A DNA stretch of 64,000 bases from Sisyra terminalis (GCA_958496175.1 OY292279.1:7874001-7938000), one strand, 5' to 3'. Positions 21,969-33,979 are shown, counted from the first letter of the stretch. The notes: generated by a model not told the origin, from the letters alone. Numbers and translations are program-made.

Positions 21969-22923
21969 GACCGAGTCAAAAAATCAACTTTTTTTTAAAG
22001 TATATGGAAAATATGGTTCAAGGTGACAAAAAAAAAAATATCCGAAAGGTTTGAGCCCTTAATATTAATATTAAGAGGTCTATCATCTTTAGTTTCGATT
22101 TTCTATTTATGCTTTCATTTTCGCGTCAATGCTGTCAAACTATCAAGGTAAAAAAAATAATTTATTTGCACATATTTTTATAGAAAATTAAATTCCCTAC
22201 AAAATGTGTCTCATTAAAAATTTTTGCCAGACACAACGTTTCCGAATAATCAAGCTTTAAACATTGATATCATTTTTAGATTTATCTTCTTTATTTTAGA
22301 TTTTTGTAACTAATAAATAAAATGAAATGAACAATATAGATTTTTGAAGGTAATTTAATGCTCTACAAAAATGGCCTCTTAACGTTTTTACACAAAATCA
22401 CTCTTTCAAAAGTTCGTCACAATTAAAGTTGAATGAAAAATTAAATTATTGTTTTTTTCGTTGCTGAACCAATTTTGAAAAATTGATTTAATTTAAATAC
22501 GTTAAGAGATCTTATTTGTATAGCATAAAATTCCCTTTAAGAATCTATATTGTTCATTTTAAAATATTCATTTGTTCGTCAATTACAAAATTTCAAAATA
22601 AAGAAGATAAATCTAGAAATGTTTAAATGTTTAAAGTCTGATAATTCGGAAACGGCGTATCTGGCGAAAATTTTTGAAATGACGTTTTTTTTAGGGAATT
22701 TAATTTTCTATAAATATATATGCAAATGATTTTTTTTATCTGGATAGTTTGACAGCATTGACGCAAAAATGAAAGCACAAATAAAAAATTGAAATTAATG
22801 ATGATAGACCTCTTAATATTAATATTAAGGCCTCAAGTTTTCCCGCAATTTTTTATGCCACCTTGAACAATATTTTCGATACACTTTTCAAAAAAAAAAA
22901 TAGTCGAATTTTTTGGGTTAGTC
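21969..22923. mobile_element. Palindromic TA-flanked element, family P, copy 1
   Basis: The ends are GACCGAGTC (left) and GGGTTAGTC (right), inside TA on both sides. The two halves are reverse complements for most of their length; CTTAATATTAATATTAAG, GATTTATCTTCTTTATTTT and GGGAATTTAATTTTCTAT mark the pairing. No ORF. A half copy (22937-23328) follows directly, a second full copy is at 27539-28786 and a fragment is at 36283. TA flanks suggest Tc1/mariner-type mobilisation (inference). Confidence 0.75.
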
Positions 22924-22936
22924 TAATAAAAATATT

Positions 22937-23328
22937 TCTTTTTCAAGAATCTATATTGTTCATTTTTATATATTTATTTGTTCGTTAGTTACAAAATTCC
23001 AAAATAAAGAAGCTAAATCTAAAAATTATAGCAATGTTTAAAGCTTGATTATTTGGAAACGGCGTCTCAGACAAAAATTTTTCAAAGAGACGTTTTTTGT
23101 AGGGAATTTAATTTTCTATAAATATATATGCAAATAAATTTTGTTACTATGATAGTTTGATAGTACTGACGCAAAAATGAGAGCACAAATAAAAAATCGA
23201 AATTAATGATGCTAGACCTTTTAATAATAGTTTTAAGGGCTAAAACCTTCCCGATTTTTTTTGTCATTGAACAATATTTTCGATATACTTTTCAAAAAAA
23301 AAAAGTAGTCAATTTTTTTGGGCCAGTC
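22937..23328. mobile_element. Family P, right half only
   Basis: A direct repeat of 22537-22923, running from AAGAATCTATATTGTTCATT to the end GGGCCAGTC. The left half is absent. It is either a truncated second insertion or a partial tandem duplication of copy 1. Confidence 0.7.
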
Positions 23329-23329
23329 C

Positions 23330-24582
23330 ATTGTCAATATTTCTTCTATGAACTACATAATTGGTTAGTTTCATTTTTACGATAGAATTTGATTATTTGA
23401 TAGAAATAATAATTCTTAACGAAACTTAAGGATTAATATTGGTAATGCTAATGAGTTACAATGAATACTATCGTTTACCTTCCTCCAGAAAATGGATATG
23501 AAAAGTTTAATAAATTTTATTTTAACTATATAAACTTAAACTACAAAATATTACTTCTAAACTCAAAATTTTTCATTAGACATAATTGTAGTGCAATTTG
23601 CTTCATATGATTAATTTAAGTTTGTGCTCATTTATTATAGGAATAGTTAAAAAAATTCTGAATTTTTGTTCGGTTTCTCCACTTGAGCTATTTTTATTTG
23701 AAAATATCAATATTGTGTTTTGTGAAGTTAGTTTTATTTGACGTCATATTATGATTATTGCCTTTGTGAAAAGAGCGTTTCGTCGTTGGCAAGCGTCGAC
23801 GTCGACATGAAGGCGTCGAAATTTACGATTTGTGAACATATAAATATTATAAAAAAAAATATGAAAACTTCCCTCTTTTTTAAGCATATTTATAATAAAA
23901 AAACCTTTGTTCATTTATGAATTAAAAAGGAAAACGTTGATTAACACCGCATTAACGCGGTGAACAGTTCAACCTTTCTATTAAACTCCAAAAACACGAA
24001 AAAAAGTGCTTTGTCAGAGATTAAATGATTAAAGAAAAGACGAACCAAAAAAAAATTTAATATCCCTAAATGATTTAATATTATATACATCAATCATTTC
24101 CCATGGAAAAAGGTTAAGCCCAACGCAAGAAAATCAACCAAATTTCTCAAAAAAAAAAGGTGTGTTTATTGTTTTGTCAATATATGTCTTAAAGCTGAAA
24201 TCTGTTTCAATTTTTTTTTTATCGTTTATTGTTCGATATATCTCAGCCTATGTGTATCACTAGCGTTGATTTGCGATTAGATAAAATTTGGACCTTCATC
24301 GGTCATTCCGGTAAGCCTTCGTCGAAAGGAAATCGATATCTTCGACGATATAAATTTACGATAAACATTAAACGGATAAATGGATAAACGGCAAATAGAA
24401 TAGATAATAATGGAAAATAATCCAATTAGGTTGTATTATATGAGAGATTTTCTTCTCACACTCGTAGCATTTGCGTTTGCTTTGCTTTCATCTTGAATTT
24501 TCCATATTTCATTCGTATTGTACACAGGGTGAAAAAATTGCCCACTGAAGATATAAGAAAAAAATTAACATATTCCAATCCA
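23330..24582. other. No gene seen
   Basis: AT-rich overall. 23740-23830 includes a short mixed stretch with repeated GTCGACGTCGAC-like sequence. No coding or repeat relation was recognised. Confidence 0.4.
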
Positions 24583-25756
24583 AGTCGTAATAATTTAATG
24601 ATAATTGCTTCATGATTTAAGGTCTTTGACCTTTGATTCTTTGAAATTAAATTCCCTTGATTTTCTTAAAATATTTGGTCAAACAGGATTGAATTATAAT
24701 TGATTGAATTTTTAAGGGTTGAAGTTCCAACAATTCCTAAGATGATTCTACTCTATGTCAAGCCTCCTGAGCTTTACTCCTGGATAAAAGCTTCTTTAAT
24801 TTCTCGTCATTATTCTTGGTCTTTTCCAGTTTGATCCAATTCCTGCTTGCTACCTTCATGGTGTCGTCTATCTATTTCAGTGGTGGCCCTCTTTTTGCCT
24901 ACCAAGAGGTTTCGACTTATTCCAATTCTATAAAGTCGTAATAATTTAATGATAATTGCTGCATGATTTAAGGTCTTTGACCTTTGATTCTTTGAAACTA
25001 ATTTTTCTTGGTTTTCTTAAAATATTTGGTCAATCAGGATTGAATTATAATTTATTGAATTTTTAAGGGTTGAAATTCCAACAACTCCTAAGTTGATTCT
25101 ACTCTATGTCAAGTTTTCTGAGCTTTACTCCTGGATAAAAACTTCTTCCATTTCTCGTCATTCTTCTTGATCTTTTCCAGTTTGATCCAATTCCTGCTTG
25201 CTACCTTCATTGGGTCGTCTATCTATTTCAGTGGTGGCCCTTTTTAAGTCTACCAGGAAGTTTCGACCTTCTTGGCCTAAAAGGTCACTTCCTTAGTCCA
25301 TCAAATGTCCGTTATGTGACCAACATGTCCAGTTCATCGCCAGAAAAAAAAAAACATTTTCCAATGTTACAGAGTCGTAATAATTTAATGATAATTGTTT
25401 CATAATCAAAGGTCGAAGACCTTTGATTCTTTGAAACTAATTTTTCTTGGTTTTCTCAAAATATTTGGTCAACCCGAATTGAGTTATTAAGGATTGAAAT
25501 TCCAACAATTCCTAAGTTGATTCTGCTCTTTGTCAAGCCTCCTGAGCTTCATTCCTGGATAAAAGTTTTTTTCATTTCTTCTCATTATTCTTAGTCTTGT
25601 CCTGCTAGACCCAATTCCTGCTAGTAATCATCATTAGGTCGTCTATCTATTTCAGTGGTGGCCCTCTTTTAGTCCACCAAGAGGTTTCGATCTTCTTGGC
25701 CTAAGAGATCACTTCCTTAGTCCATCAAATGTCCGTTATGTGACCAACATGCTCAA
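24583..25756 (-). repeat. Three head-to-tail copies resembling a LINE 3' coding end
   Basis: Units start with AGTCGTAATAATTTAATGAT at 24583, 24934 and 25373. They share CCTTTGATTCTTTGAAA, CTTTACTCCTGGATAAAA, CAATTCCTGCT and GTCGTCTATCTATTTCAGTG. The later two extend into CACTTCCTTAGTCCATCAAA and GTTATGTGACCAACATG. On the minus strand the second unit reads as GHVGHITD, then a gap with stops, then MKVASRNWIKLEK and FLSRSKAQ, the order seen at the C-terminus of RTE-like endonuclease/reverse transcriptases. Stops and frameshifts are present in all. The LINE identity is tentative; the tandem repeat is certain. Confidence 0.6.
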
Positions 25757-27538
25757 ACTATCCTCATTCTGAGAAGTTACCATCATTAGTTGGTCTTTTA
25801 AATTGGTAATCAAAACTTTTCTAAGTCCATGTGCTACAAATGGTGCAATACTGTAGTCATTCACTTTTTGCCTCAAAATCGGGATCTTTTTATTCTCTAA
25901 AATGAAGCTCAGGTTTCCAAACGTTCTGATATAAACTTAAAAAAACTTTCTTAAACTTTCTGATATCCTTAAAAAGTTCCTCAATTTAGTTCTTCCATAG
26001 TTTCTTTGAGTACATAATCTAGTACTAATTGTGAAACTTGAGTTTTTCCCATTCTTTTTTCAGCTTAACATACAGTATGGCAATTTTGAACTTGATTAGA
26101 ACATCTGAAGTTAATTGTTGAAAAAATTATCTTCGTTTCAACAGAGTTGAAAGCTTTATGGGTATCGATGAAAGTAAGGAGTAGAAAAGAAAATATATTT
26201 CATCAATTCATTGGTAAATTATTTATCAGTTTATTGGGCAATTGCTTGGTAAATTTTTTGTTCTGGAGTTAGTATAACGAAAAAAATGAACTTATCAAAT
26301 AGATTCATCCTGTATAAAATATTATTTTCCTCAGTCATCATTTATCTGCTGTTAGGATATGCTTTAAATTATAACATCGTACAGCAAATCCAAGGATAAT
26401 TAAGTGATCGAATTTCAATTAAATTGTTGAACGAAAGCTCAATTCACAATATCTTTGGCGCTGAAAGCTTTTGTTGCAGTTTTGTTATTAATGTTATATT
26501 AAAGCCACGTGTGACACCGAACGTGATTTTATTATAGAACGTTATTTCTTGTTGTTTTTATCATTCTTTTTGTGCACTTTCTTTTATGATTGCAATAAAA
26601 TCAAGAAAAAAATTACGAGAGAAATGATGGGATAATGTTGATAAGTCGAACGAGGAGAAAAAGCTCGAGATTTATTGGAATGCGTTTGGAAAAGAGCCTT
26701 TCCATGTTTGGACTCGTTAATTTTCTCGTTTCAGGATAAAAGTGTGATGTTTCTCGCCGTGTGTGCGGTTTGTTTAAGGGTGGGGGTCGCGATAAGGGGG
26801 ATGAATGGGATGGGTGTTATGACGAATGTAATTATAAGAATATTACTTTTGAAAAAAAGACTTTTGTAGATTTGATACATATGCGAATGTGGTTGTAATT
26901 TAAAAACAACAACTAGAAGTGGGAGCTTTGAGGAAATGAGAGCTTTTTACCTTCTTGCGTAATTTAAAAACTCATAGAATTTTATTTCTCTGGTTTCGTC
27001 GTCATAATTACACCTTTGTTTTTCTTGTACTCTATTTGGATTTGTTGTGGTCGTGCCACATAATATTAATATAATAGGTCTGGTGGTGTTGCATTTAGCA
27101 GCGAAATAGAGCTGCACAGGGGGAGTGGTAAAAAAGGAAACGGTTTAATTACTTGAGAGTTTTGTTTTTTCACTCATTTCCCGGTGCAAAAAGAAAAATA
27201 CTAGCCTCGTTTTATATTCACACGTTTGTTCGCGTAGAAAATAATGATGAAATTGGAAAAAAGCTCTGAGCTTTTTTCCAAGTTGTGTCAAATGTTTGTG
27301 CATATAGGTTTATGATTGTTTCACACTCTTTTTGCGTGTGCAGTTTTTGAAAAGGAAATACCAGAAAAATGGTAATTAAATAAAAAATGCAAATTTTCTC
27401 GTTTGGTATCCGGGGAAAGTTTTTATTGTTTTGGTCATTAAAATATTGGCGTTAGAAAATGTGACATAAAAATTTACGCAAAAGCAGAAGTAGATGAGGC
27501 TGATATAAAAATAAAGGAAAAAATTTTTTTTTTTATTA
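25757..27538. other. No gene recognised
   Basis: 25760-26440 is AT-rich. 26450-27300 has mixed composition, including a G-rich stretch near 26770-26820, with no convincing ORF. It could be conserved non-coding sequence. Confidence 0.35.
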
Positions 27539-27827
27539 GACTGGCTCAAAAAAATCATTTTTTTTTTCTTTTTTTTTGAAAAGTAAATCGAAAATATTGT
27601 TCAAGGTGACAAAAAAAAAACATGGGGAAGACTTGAGCCCTTAATATAAAGAGGTCTATCATCATTATTTCGATTTTTAATTTGTATTTCAATTATTGCG
27701 TCAATGTTGTCAAACTATCAAGGTAAAAAAAATCAGCACATATCCATGTTGTTTAAGTCTTTGTCTTTTTGAATATAATAATTAAACTGTGGGCAATAAG
27801 GACGAAACTTCTTGTGGAATCTTATTT

Positions 27828-27876
27828 ATTTTAAGGCGAACGTTTCAGCAGTAATTCCTGACTTCTTCAGGACTCA
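27828..27876 (-). ncRNA. Hammerhead ribozyme motif C1, damaged
   Basis: The minus strand has CTGAAGA (27870-27864), GTCAG with a mutated partner around loop GAATTA, then GAAACGT and T27839. The catalytic core is present. Helix II is weakened (CTGCT where CTGAC is expected) and helix I is not well paired. Confidence 0.5.
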
Positions 27877-27926
27877 AAATTTATGACATATTTTATGCCA
27901 TTTGTTGAGTTATTTTTAAATTTTGA

Positions 27927-27964
27927 GCCCTGAAGAAGTAGGGAATAACTGACGAAATGTTGGC
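27927..27964 (+). ncRNA. Hammerhead ribozyme motif C2, damaged
   Basis: CTGAAGA is at 27930-27936, CTGAC at 27949-27953 and GAAA at 27954-27957. Helix I pairs GCC (27927-27929) with GGC (27962-27964). GTAGG replaces the GTCAG expected to pair with CTGAC, and ATGT replaces ACGT after GAA. C1 and C2 carry different lesions, so the common ancestor probably had a full motif. Confidence 0.55.
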
Positions 27965-28789
27965 GATAAAATAAATAAAATACCACAAGAAACTTCGTCC
28001 TTATTACCCACTATTTAATTATATTATCAGCACATATATTTATTGAAAATTAAAGTTCCTAAAAAAAAAACGTTTACATGAAAATTTTTGTCAGACACGC
28101 CGTTTCCGAATAATCAAGCTTTAAACATTGATATAATTTTTTGGATTTATTTTCTTTACTTTGGAATTTTGAAACTAGTGAACAAAAAAATATATAGAAA
28201 TGAACAATATAGATTCTTGAAGGAAATTTAATGTTCTACAAAAAAGATCTCTTAACATTTCTACATAAAATCACTTTTTCAAAAGTTATTCACAATTAAA
28301 GTTGAATGAAATATTAAATTGTTTTTTTCGTTGTTAACCCAATTTTGTAAGATTGATTTTATGTAAAAATGTAAATTAACCTTTTTTGAAGAGCATTATA
28401 TTTTCTTCCAGAATCTATATTGTTTATTTTTATATATTTGTTTGTTCGTTAGTTACAAAATTCCAAAATAAAGAAGATAAATCCAAAAATTATCTCAATG
28501 TTTGAAGCTTGATTATTCGAAAACGGCGTGTCTGGCAAAAATTTTCAAAGAAACGTTTTTTGTAGGGAATTTAATTTTCTATAAATATCTGTGCAAATAT
28601 TTTTTTTACCTTGATAGTTTGACAGCATTGACGCAAAAATTAAAGCACAAAAAAAATCGAAATTAAAGATGATAGACCTCTTAATATTAATATTAAGGGC
28701 TTAAACCTTCCCGATTTTTTTTTGTCACCTTGAACAATATTTTCGATATACTTTTCAAAAAAAAAAATCAATTTTGGAGCCCAGTCTAA

Positions 28790-31596
28790 TTGTCATGATT
28801 TTAAAATTTTGGAATTTTCAGGATCTTATCATTTAAACAATTTGAAATATTCCAATGAAGGTATTTTATTTGTATAGAAGAGTTGTACCAAAAGCAATGC
28901 CTTGAATTGCGAAAAAAACCCTTAATCTCTTATCAAAGTAAATCCTATTTATTGATACATAAACGCATTTGATTGTTAGAAGTTTATATCAGACTTTTCG
29001 GGGCAAAAATAATGACAAATTAGTTAATAATTAGGTTAAAACCAATCAACTGATCTCTTTTGTAGTTAAAGTTTGAAAATAAAGTTACACTTTTATTAAT
29101 TTTTGTGGATCTTAGGCCAGAATTAAGGAGTTAAACTTTTTACATTTTGAGAAGCAATGAAACTCAATTTGTTTATAAGTCTTTCGAAATTGCTTCTATT
29201 TAATATCAATTTATTGTGTTTTTTCAAGCAAAACAGGTCCAACCATCACATATTTCTTAATGGAAACATCATGTTTCGTATATTTTGTTTAGCACATTTT
29301 TCTTCCCGTTGTAATGGAAGTGAGGGCAAAAAAAAACCGCTTGTTCCTGATGAAATCTAAATAGCTTTTAGTTTTCCAGGACTTACGTGTGCAATATGTT
29401 TGTGCATCGTGCTGGAAAAATGATTGAGTGTTATGTAAATAGCTCTTCATCATCACGATGTCAATAATCTATATCGGTCGTAAAGTACCTTTTGCGTAGC
29501 TCTCCCTTCGTCATCAGAGAATTTCAACCCGTCACTAACATCCTTATCGTCTTCTTCGTTATTCACACAACATCGTTCTCAACTCAGGTCGGTCATTTTC
29601 ATTATTACATAATTGCATCTGTCGCTTTCAGAACTTCTTCAATCGTATCAAAATCTTAGACATTTTTTTTTCTTGGCTAAATTTTTCCTTCAAAATAAAT
29701 ATTCTTTCAGACATTGTATAACAATAAAATTTGTTAGAATATTGACAAAAACAATTCATGGTTTTTTTCTTAAGCAGCTTAATAATTTTCTTCTTCTTTG
29801 AAATCGTTTGGTAAACGCATTTGTAAATTGAGCTTTCAAACAAAAATGTATTTAATACGCGCCTGAGAAGTTATACTAATTTGGTTTAAGTTGTAATTGG
29901 TGTTATTTGGTTTCATAAAACTAAAAGTTAAAAAAAATGTTTTAATCTAGTGCCATAACATATTCCGGTAGAGCCTGAAAAGACACATCAGTTATTAGTA
30001 TGTGATAACTAAAATATGACTTAATTATAAACACAAATTTTGCTTTTATTAGCAATATAATAGGCAAAAGTATGTATGTCAACAAAGATAGCAAATAAAG
30101 AATGTAAACATATGCATGTGAGTGTAATTCCAATATAAAAAATATTCTCTCAATTTTGCACTAATTAATTGTTGTCATTGGTTTCAACTGTCATTCCGTT
30201 TTCATTCAATTGCCAATTTTTATCATTTGTTAGTTTTTACAGTGTTGGGAAGTGAATATTTCCGAGAAAATTTCTTGTTTTCAAATAATAGATTAAACAG
30301 GTGGCCCATGTTTCTTTCTGCGACTTCAATATTAGACAACATTACAATTTCTACTTTTTGATTTTTTTTTGTTTTTTCAGTTCAAATGTCGCATGATTTG
30401 CTCTTTTGGTGGAAAATTTTCATAGTGATTTTACTTACTCGTAAATTAAATTAAAAACATATTAGAAAACGCAATGTTGCAAGGTACTGATATAGCTTAA
30501 AGAGACATGAGCTTAATTGGCTATTTATACATACTGTATAGTATTACATAGTATAATACCCAATTGATTATTTATATAAAGTTATATCTAACATATATGA
30601 ATTAACTGTTTATCAATATAGATAGGGTCACTGGTTGGAAAAACATTTATCGAAAACATTTACCATATAGAAATGGATTGAATTCATAAACTTGCATGTA
30701 TATATTTATTAAAATGGTTAAAGTATAGAATGTACAAGTATTAGAAACGGGTTGGTAGGAATCATACATTCAATTTGTCTAAATGGTCAATTCTGTGGAC
30801 CTACAAGATGTATAAATAGCGACATAGTACAAATTAAATTTAAACAATAGTAATTATGTAGTATAATCTATGTATTGAAACTAATTTCTTATTCAAATAT
30901 AGAAAAATACCAATCGACTTTCCTTGCATTATTTTAAAAATAGCATTGAATAATTTTTAAAAAAACCTTTTCTTAACGGATTTAACCCAATGTGGGTTAA
31001 AGTATAGAATAAATAAGTTTTAGAAATGGGTTGGTTAGAATGTATGGGGGAAATTTTGTTCAAGTTGGTATTTTTTTGCGTATTATTTTAATCGTCCGCA
31101 AAATAACATTATTTTCACCACTTTTCGAAATCTGTCGTATTTGCAATTGTAAGAAATAAACATTTACTCAAAATATTCAAAGAAATGGATGTAATTCATG
31201 AATTCATACCTACAAATAAAATAAAAGGCCAAAGTAAACTATTAAACAATATTGTTTATACTGAATACTGAAATAATGAGTTCATGTTAATATATTTTTT
31301 GCAGAAGTTTCCAAAGCAATTCTCTTTTGATAAAACATATTTCTCTTCAATGTACAAAGTAATTTATTCAACTGAAGAATTGTCCCAAAGATATAAGAGT
31401 AGAGATGGAGGCTAGTAAATTTAAAATCACATATAATTAGAAATGAGAAAGATGGTTTTAGTTTAATAAATTAAGTAAAAAAATTGCATTTGTGTTCTAG
31501 GAGGTACATATATTATCTAAAACCAAATTTTGTTATAATAAAATGTTCATGGATAATAATATATATATGTCTTTGAGATTCAATTAAAAAATTACT
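28790..31596. other. No gene seen; diverged duplication inside
   Basis: AT-rich. 29370-29630 has mixed composition. A section containing GGTTAAAGTATAGAAT and GGGTTGGTAGGAAT-like sequence occurs at 30717-30772 and, diverged, at 30994-31050; AAATGGATTGAATTCAT at 30671 and AAATGGATGTAATTCAT at 31181 may belong to the same duplication. Confidence 0.4.
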
Positions 31597-31645
31597 TTAT
31601 TACGACGCGTTTCAACAGTTTTTGACTGTCATCATCAGGTAATAA
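31597..31645 (-). ncRNA. Hammerhead ribozyme motif D, best preserved
   Basis: On the minus strand helix I pairs TTATTAC (31645-31639) with GTAATAA (31603-31597), seven perfect pairs. CTGATGA is at 31638-31632. Helix II is ACAGT with ACTGT around loop CAAAA. GAAA is followed by the palindrome ACGCGT (31610-31605) and C (31604) as cleavage-site nucleotide. Every invariant core position is kept. The 5' helix I strand grows out of an AAT/ATT microsatellite (31640-31665). No mirrored partner or clear element boundary was found here. Confidence 0.8.
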
Positions 31646-32850
31646 TAATAATAATAATTATTATTATTTTGCCATTTTTAAACAAATTTCATATAAGTTA
31701 TTTGTTTTATATCAAAATGTTCATATTTTGGTACAAGTCGTTTCTACACATGTTACTCTCTGGTAACATCTCATTCTCTACTTTATTTCTTGAAACATTT
31801 ACGAAATTTTTCCATTCACGAATTGGTTAATAATTCAATTTTGGCTAATAATTGATCTTTTGGCGCTACATATTAATTATGTCCGATTAATTCGCGAATT
31901 AAACTAAAAGCAGAATAGAAAATGATATGTTGAGTTAGTGGTTTGTATAAAAGCTATTTGTACCCATGGTTTTATAAAATAATGTCTTCTTTTTTCCAAA
32001 TTATTCTTTACATATTTAGACTTAGTACATTTAGTCAATATTCAATTCACTAAGACGTTTACTTTTACCTATTTTGAGCAATTTTTGTAGAAAAAAATAA
32101 TGATTTACCTTCTTTTGCTCTCGTAAAATTGTGTGCAATTTTTTGAATAATTGTACTAATATTTATTAAACTTTATAGTATAGTTTATCAACTGCAACAT
32201 AAAATATTACTAAATACGTATGTATACTTAAGAAACTATAAAATCTAAGACTTCCTTAAAAAAATTATCCTATTTCCAATATTATTTAAATCGCTAGACA
32301 ATTTTTCACTGTTGTCGATTTTGTTTGGTCATAAAAAATCAGCAATAATAAGAAAATTTTATATTTTATCAAACTAGATCTTTTCTGAAAATATCTGTAA
32401 AAGTTTTGAGGTTCCTAGCAATAATAAGGAAATATGAATTATTTGTTTCAAATTCACTTTACCTATATTGTTTATTATTTTACTTTTGGGTATAAGATCA
32501 TGATTTATATCCATCGCTTTAAATATTTCGAGTTAATGTTTGTTAGTTAATGAAACCGACAAGTCGACGTGGTCGACTAAATTACGAAGTTTTCAATACT
32601 ATCAAAATAGCTCCCAAATATTAAAAAAAAATATATAAAAAATTTAGTCTCATCATTTTTTTCTATAACGCCGCTATGGAAGTATAACTTCAAAAAAAAG
32701 TGACAACTTTAAAGTGAAACATTTTTTACAAATGAGATAATTAATTGATCAATGTTTTGTTACACATATAACCGCTAATATTTGACAAGTTATCCCCTTT
32801 TTGGATTGGCTATCATTCTTTGATCTGTCCTGAAAAATTGATAATAAAAA
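31646..32850. other. No gene seen
   Basis: A short AAT repeat at 31640-31665, then AT-rich sequence with no ORF, repeat relation or splice-bounded exon that I could support. Confidence 0.4.
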
Positions 32851-32854
32851 TTTC

Positions 32855-33775
32855 AAAAGTTATGGAAAATTGATAAAAATATTCAGAGGACTAGGAAAAT
32901 ATAATAATCAGTCAAAACTATTTATTACATGCGCGACGTTTCGGCTCGGTTATTGAGCCTTCCTCAGGCGTTCTGAAATATCTTAACCAATTTTTTATTA
33001 ATACGAAGAATACAAACAATTATTACAATGAATTCTTTCATACCGTAAATAATCGCTTTAACCTTGTTAAAAATAATCATTGTCAATTCATTTTTATACG
33101 GTACAATTAATTGTTTGTATTTTTGGAATTAATAAAAAATGGGCTATGATATTTCAGAACGCCTGAGGATGGCTCAATAAGCGCAAGTATGAGACCAAGC
33201 AACTGAATAAATTAAAATAAGCCCTGGTTCCAGGGTTTATTATCTCCAATTCCTCATTTCTCCATAAATTCAAATCCCAAACCATTAATCAGATAACCCA
33301 AATGCTGAACAAAAAATTCGTTACTCAACTCACAGATTCAGGAAATAATAAACAATGAAACTCACCAATTTCCCACGTGCAATATGGACTGCTAGTATTC
33401 AACTAAATATGAGTTTTGAGTTTTCCAATTAAATAAGCCAGAAAAGATATATTTTAAAATAATAATTTAATACAAGCAGAAAACAGTTTTATGGATGAAA
33501 TTCTTCAGTACCAAAATCATTCTACTATCTGCTATGGTACGTAATAGGTTTACAAACATTATTAGAGCAACTCGATCTTCAGAAAGATATCATATATTAA
33601 AAAACATTTTTATGGGGAACTTTGGTTAAAACAAATTATGTTTTTCGAACTAAGCTAAGTCTTTTATAGTTTAGAGATTTTTAAGTGCTATGTAAGCTAT
33701 GTAAATAGTTTTGACTGATTATTATTTGATCCTAGTCCTCTGAATATTTTTACCAATTTATCATCATCGAGAATC
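32855..33775. repeat. Inverted repeat carrying hammerhead family E and duplicated exon-like sequence
   Basis: The outer arms are 32860-32925 and 33703-33775: AAAAATATTCAGAGGACTAG, TAATAATCAGTCAAAACTAT and their inverses. Inside, a second inverted pair (about 32976-33062 with 33090-33162) contains ACAAACAATTATTACAATGA and TTGTTTGTATTTTTGGAATT, with a hammerhead motif at its outer left edge and a decayed one at its right edge (33163-33200). The right outer arm is part of the exon candidate at 33697-33878. Confidence 0.65.
32925..32975 (-). ncRNA. Hammerhead ribozyme motif E1
   Basis: On the minus strand CTGAGGA is at 32967-32961. Helix II is GGCTC with GAGCC, five G/C-rich pairs around loop AATAACC. 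GAAA precedes ACGT (32939-32936) and C32935. Helix I starts with CGC/GCG. The mirrored unit on the plus strand keeps CTGAGGA (33163-33169) and GGCTC but has lost the GAGCCGAAACGT part. Confidence 0.7.
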
Positions 33776-33878
33776 TGAAACTTTACAATAATGTTATGGA
33801 AAATTTTAGCCAATACTTGAACCAAACACCAAGGTTCTTCTTCTGTATAATGTTCACATACATTGACGACTATCGAGG
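33697..33878 (-). CDS. Candidate terminal coding exon of an unrecognised gene
   Basis: The minus strand shows a good acceptor: TATTTTTTCCCATTTTCAG ends at 33879 and is followed by an open frame of about 60 codons to a TAG stop at 33699-33697. The peptide begins SIVVNVCEHYTEEEPWC and includes QVLAKIFHNI, LDDDKLVKIF and the terminus NNNQSKLFT. It has a balanced, charged composition unlike the low-complexity chance ORFs around it. I do not recognise the family. The last third is duplicated in inverted orientation at 32840-32925, keeping the same frame (KLIKIFRGLG, then NNQSKLF), which then reads into the ribozyme element. No upstream exon was identified. It could instead be part of a transposon protein. 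Confidence 0.35.
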
Positions 33879-33979
33879 CTGAAAATGGGAAAAAATAAAA
33901 ATAGATGTTTTTCTTTGCATAATTTATTGTTTTTATCAAATTTCCGATATAAATGAAATATTGAAAGACCACAAGTAAA

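Larger units (their letters stand above)
27744..28025. mobile_element. Inverted dimer of hammerhead-bearing units, family C, 12-bp target duplication
   Basis: It is flanked by ATCAGCACATAT at 27732-27743 and 28026-28037. Sister copies of the host element run through the site without it. Within it, AAACTGTGGGCAATAAGGAC to GGACTCAAAATTTA is mirrored by TAAATTTTGAGCCCTGAAG to GTCCTTATTACCCAC, so two units sit head to head with a ribozyme motif in each. Another 20-30 bp at the left end (CCATGTTGTTTAAG) resembles the family A edge. No ORF. Confidence 0.8.
27539..28786. mobile_element. Palindromic TA-flanked element, family P, copy 2, with nested dimer
   Basis: The ends are GACTGGCTC and GAGCCCAGTC with TA on each side. 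The arms match copy 1 at 21969, including CAATATTTTCGATATACTTT and GTTTGACAGCATTGACGCAA on the right. The left arm is split by a 282-bp ribozyme-bearing insertion (27744-28025). Without it the element is about 955 bp, the same length as copy 1. Confidence 0.8.
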
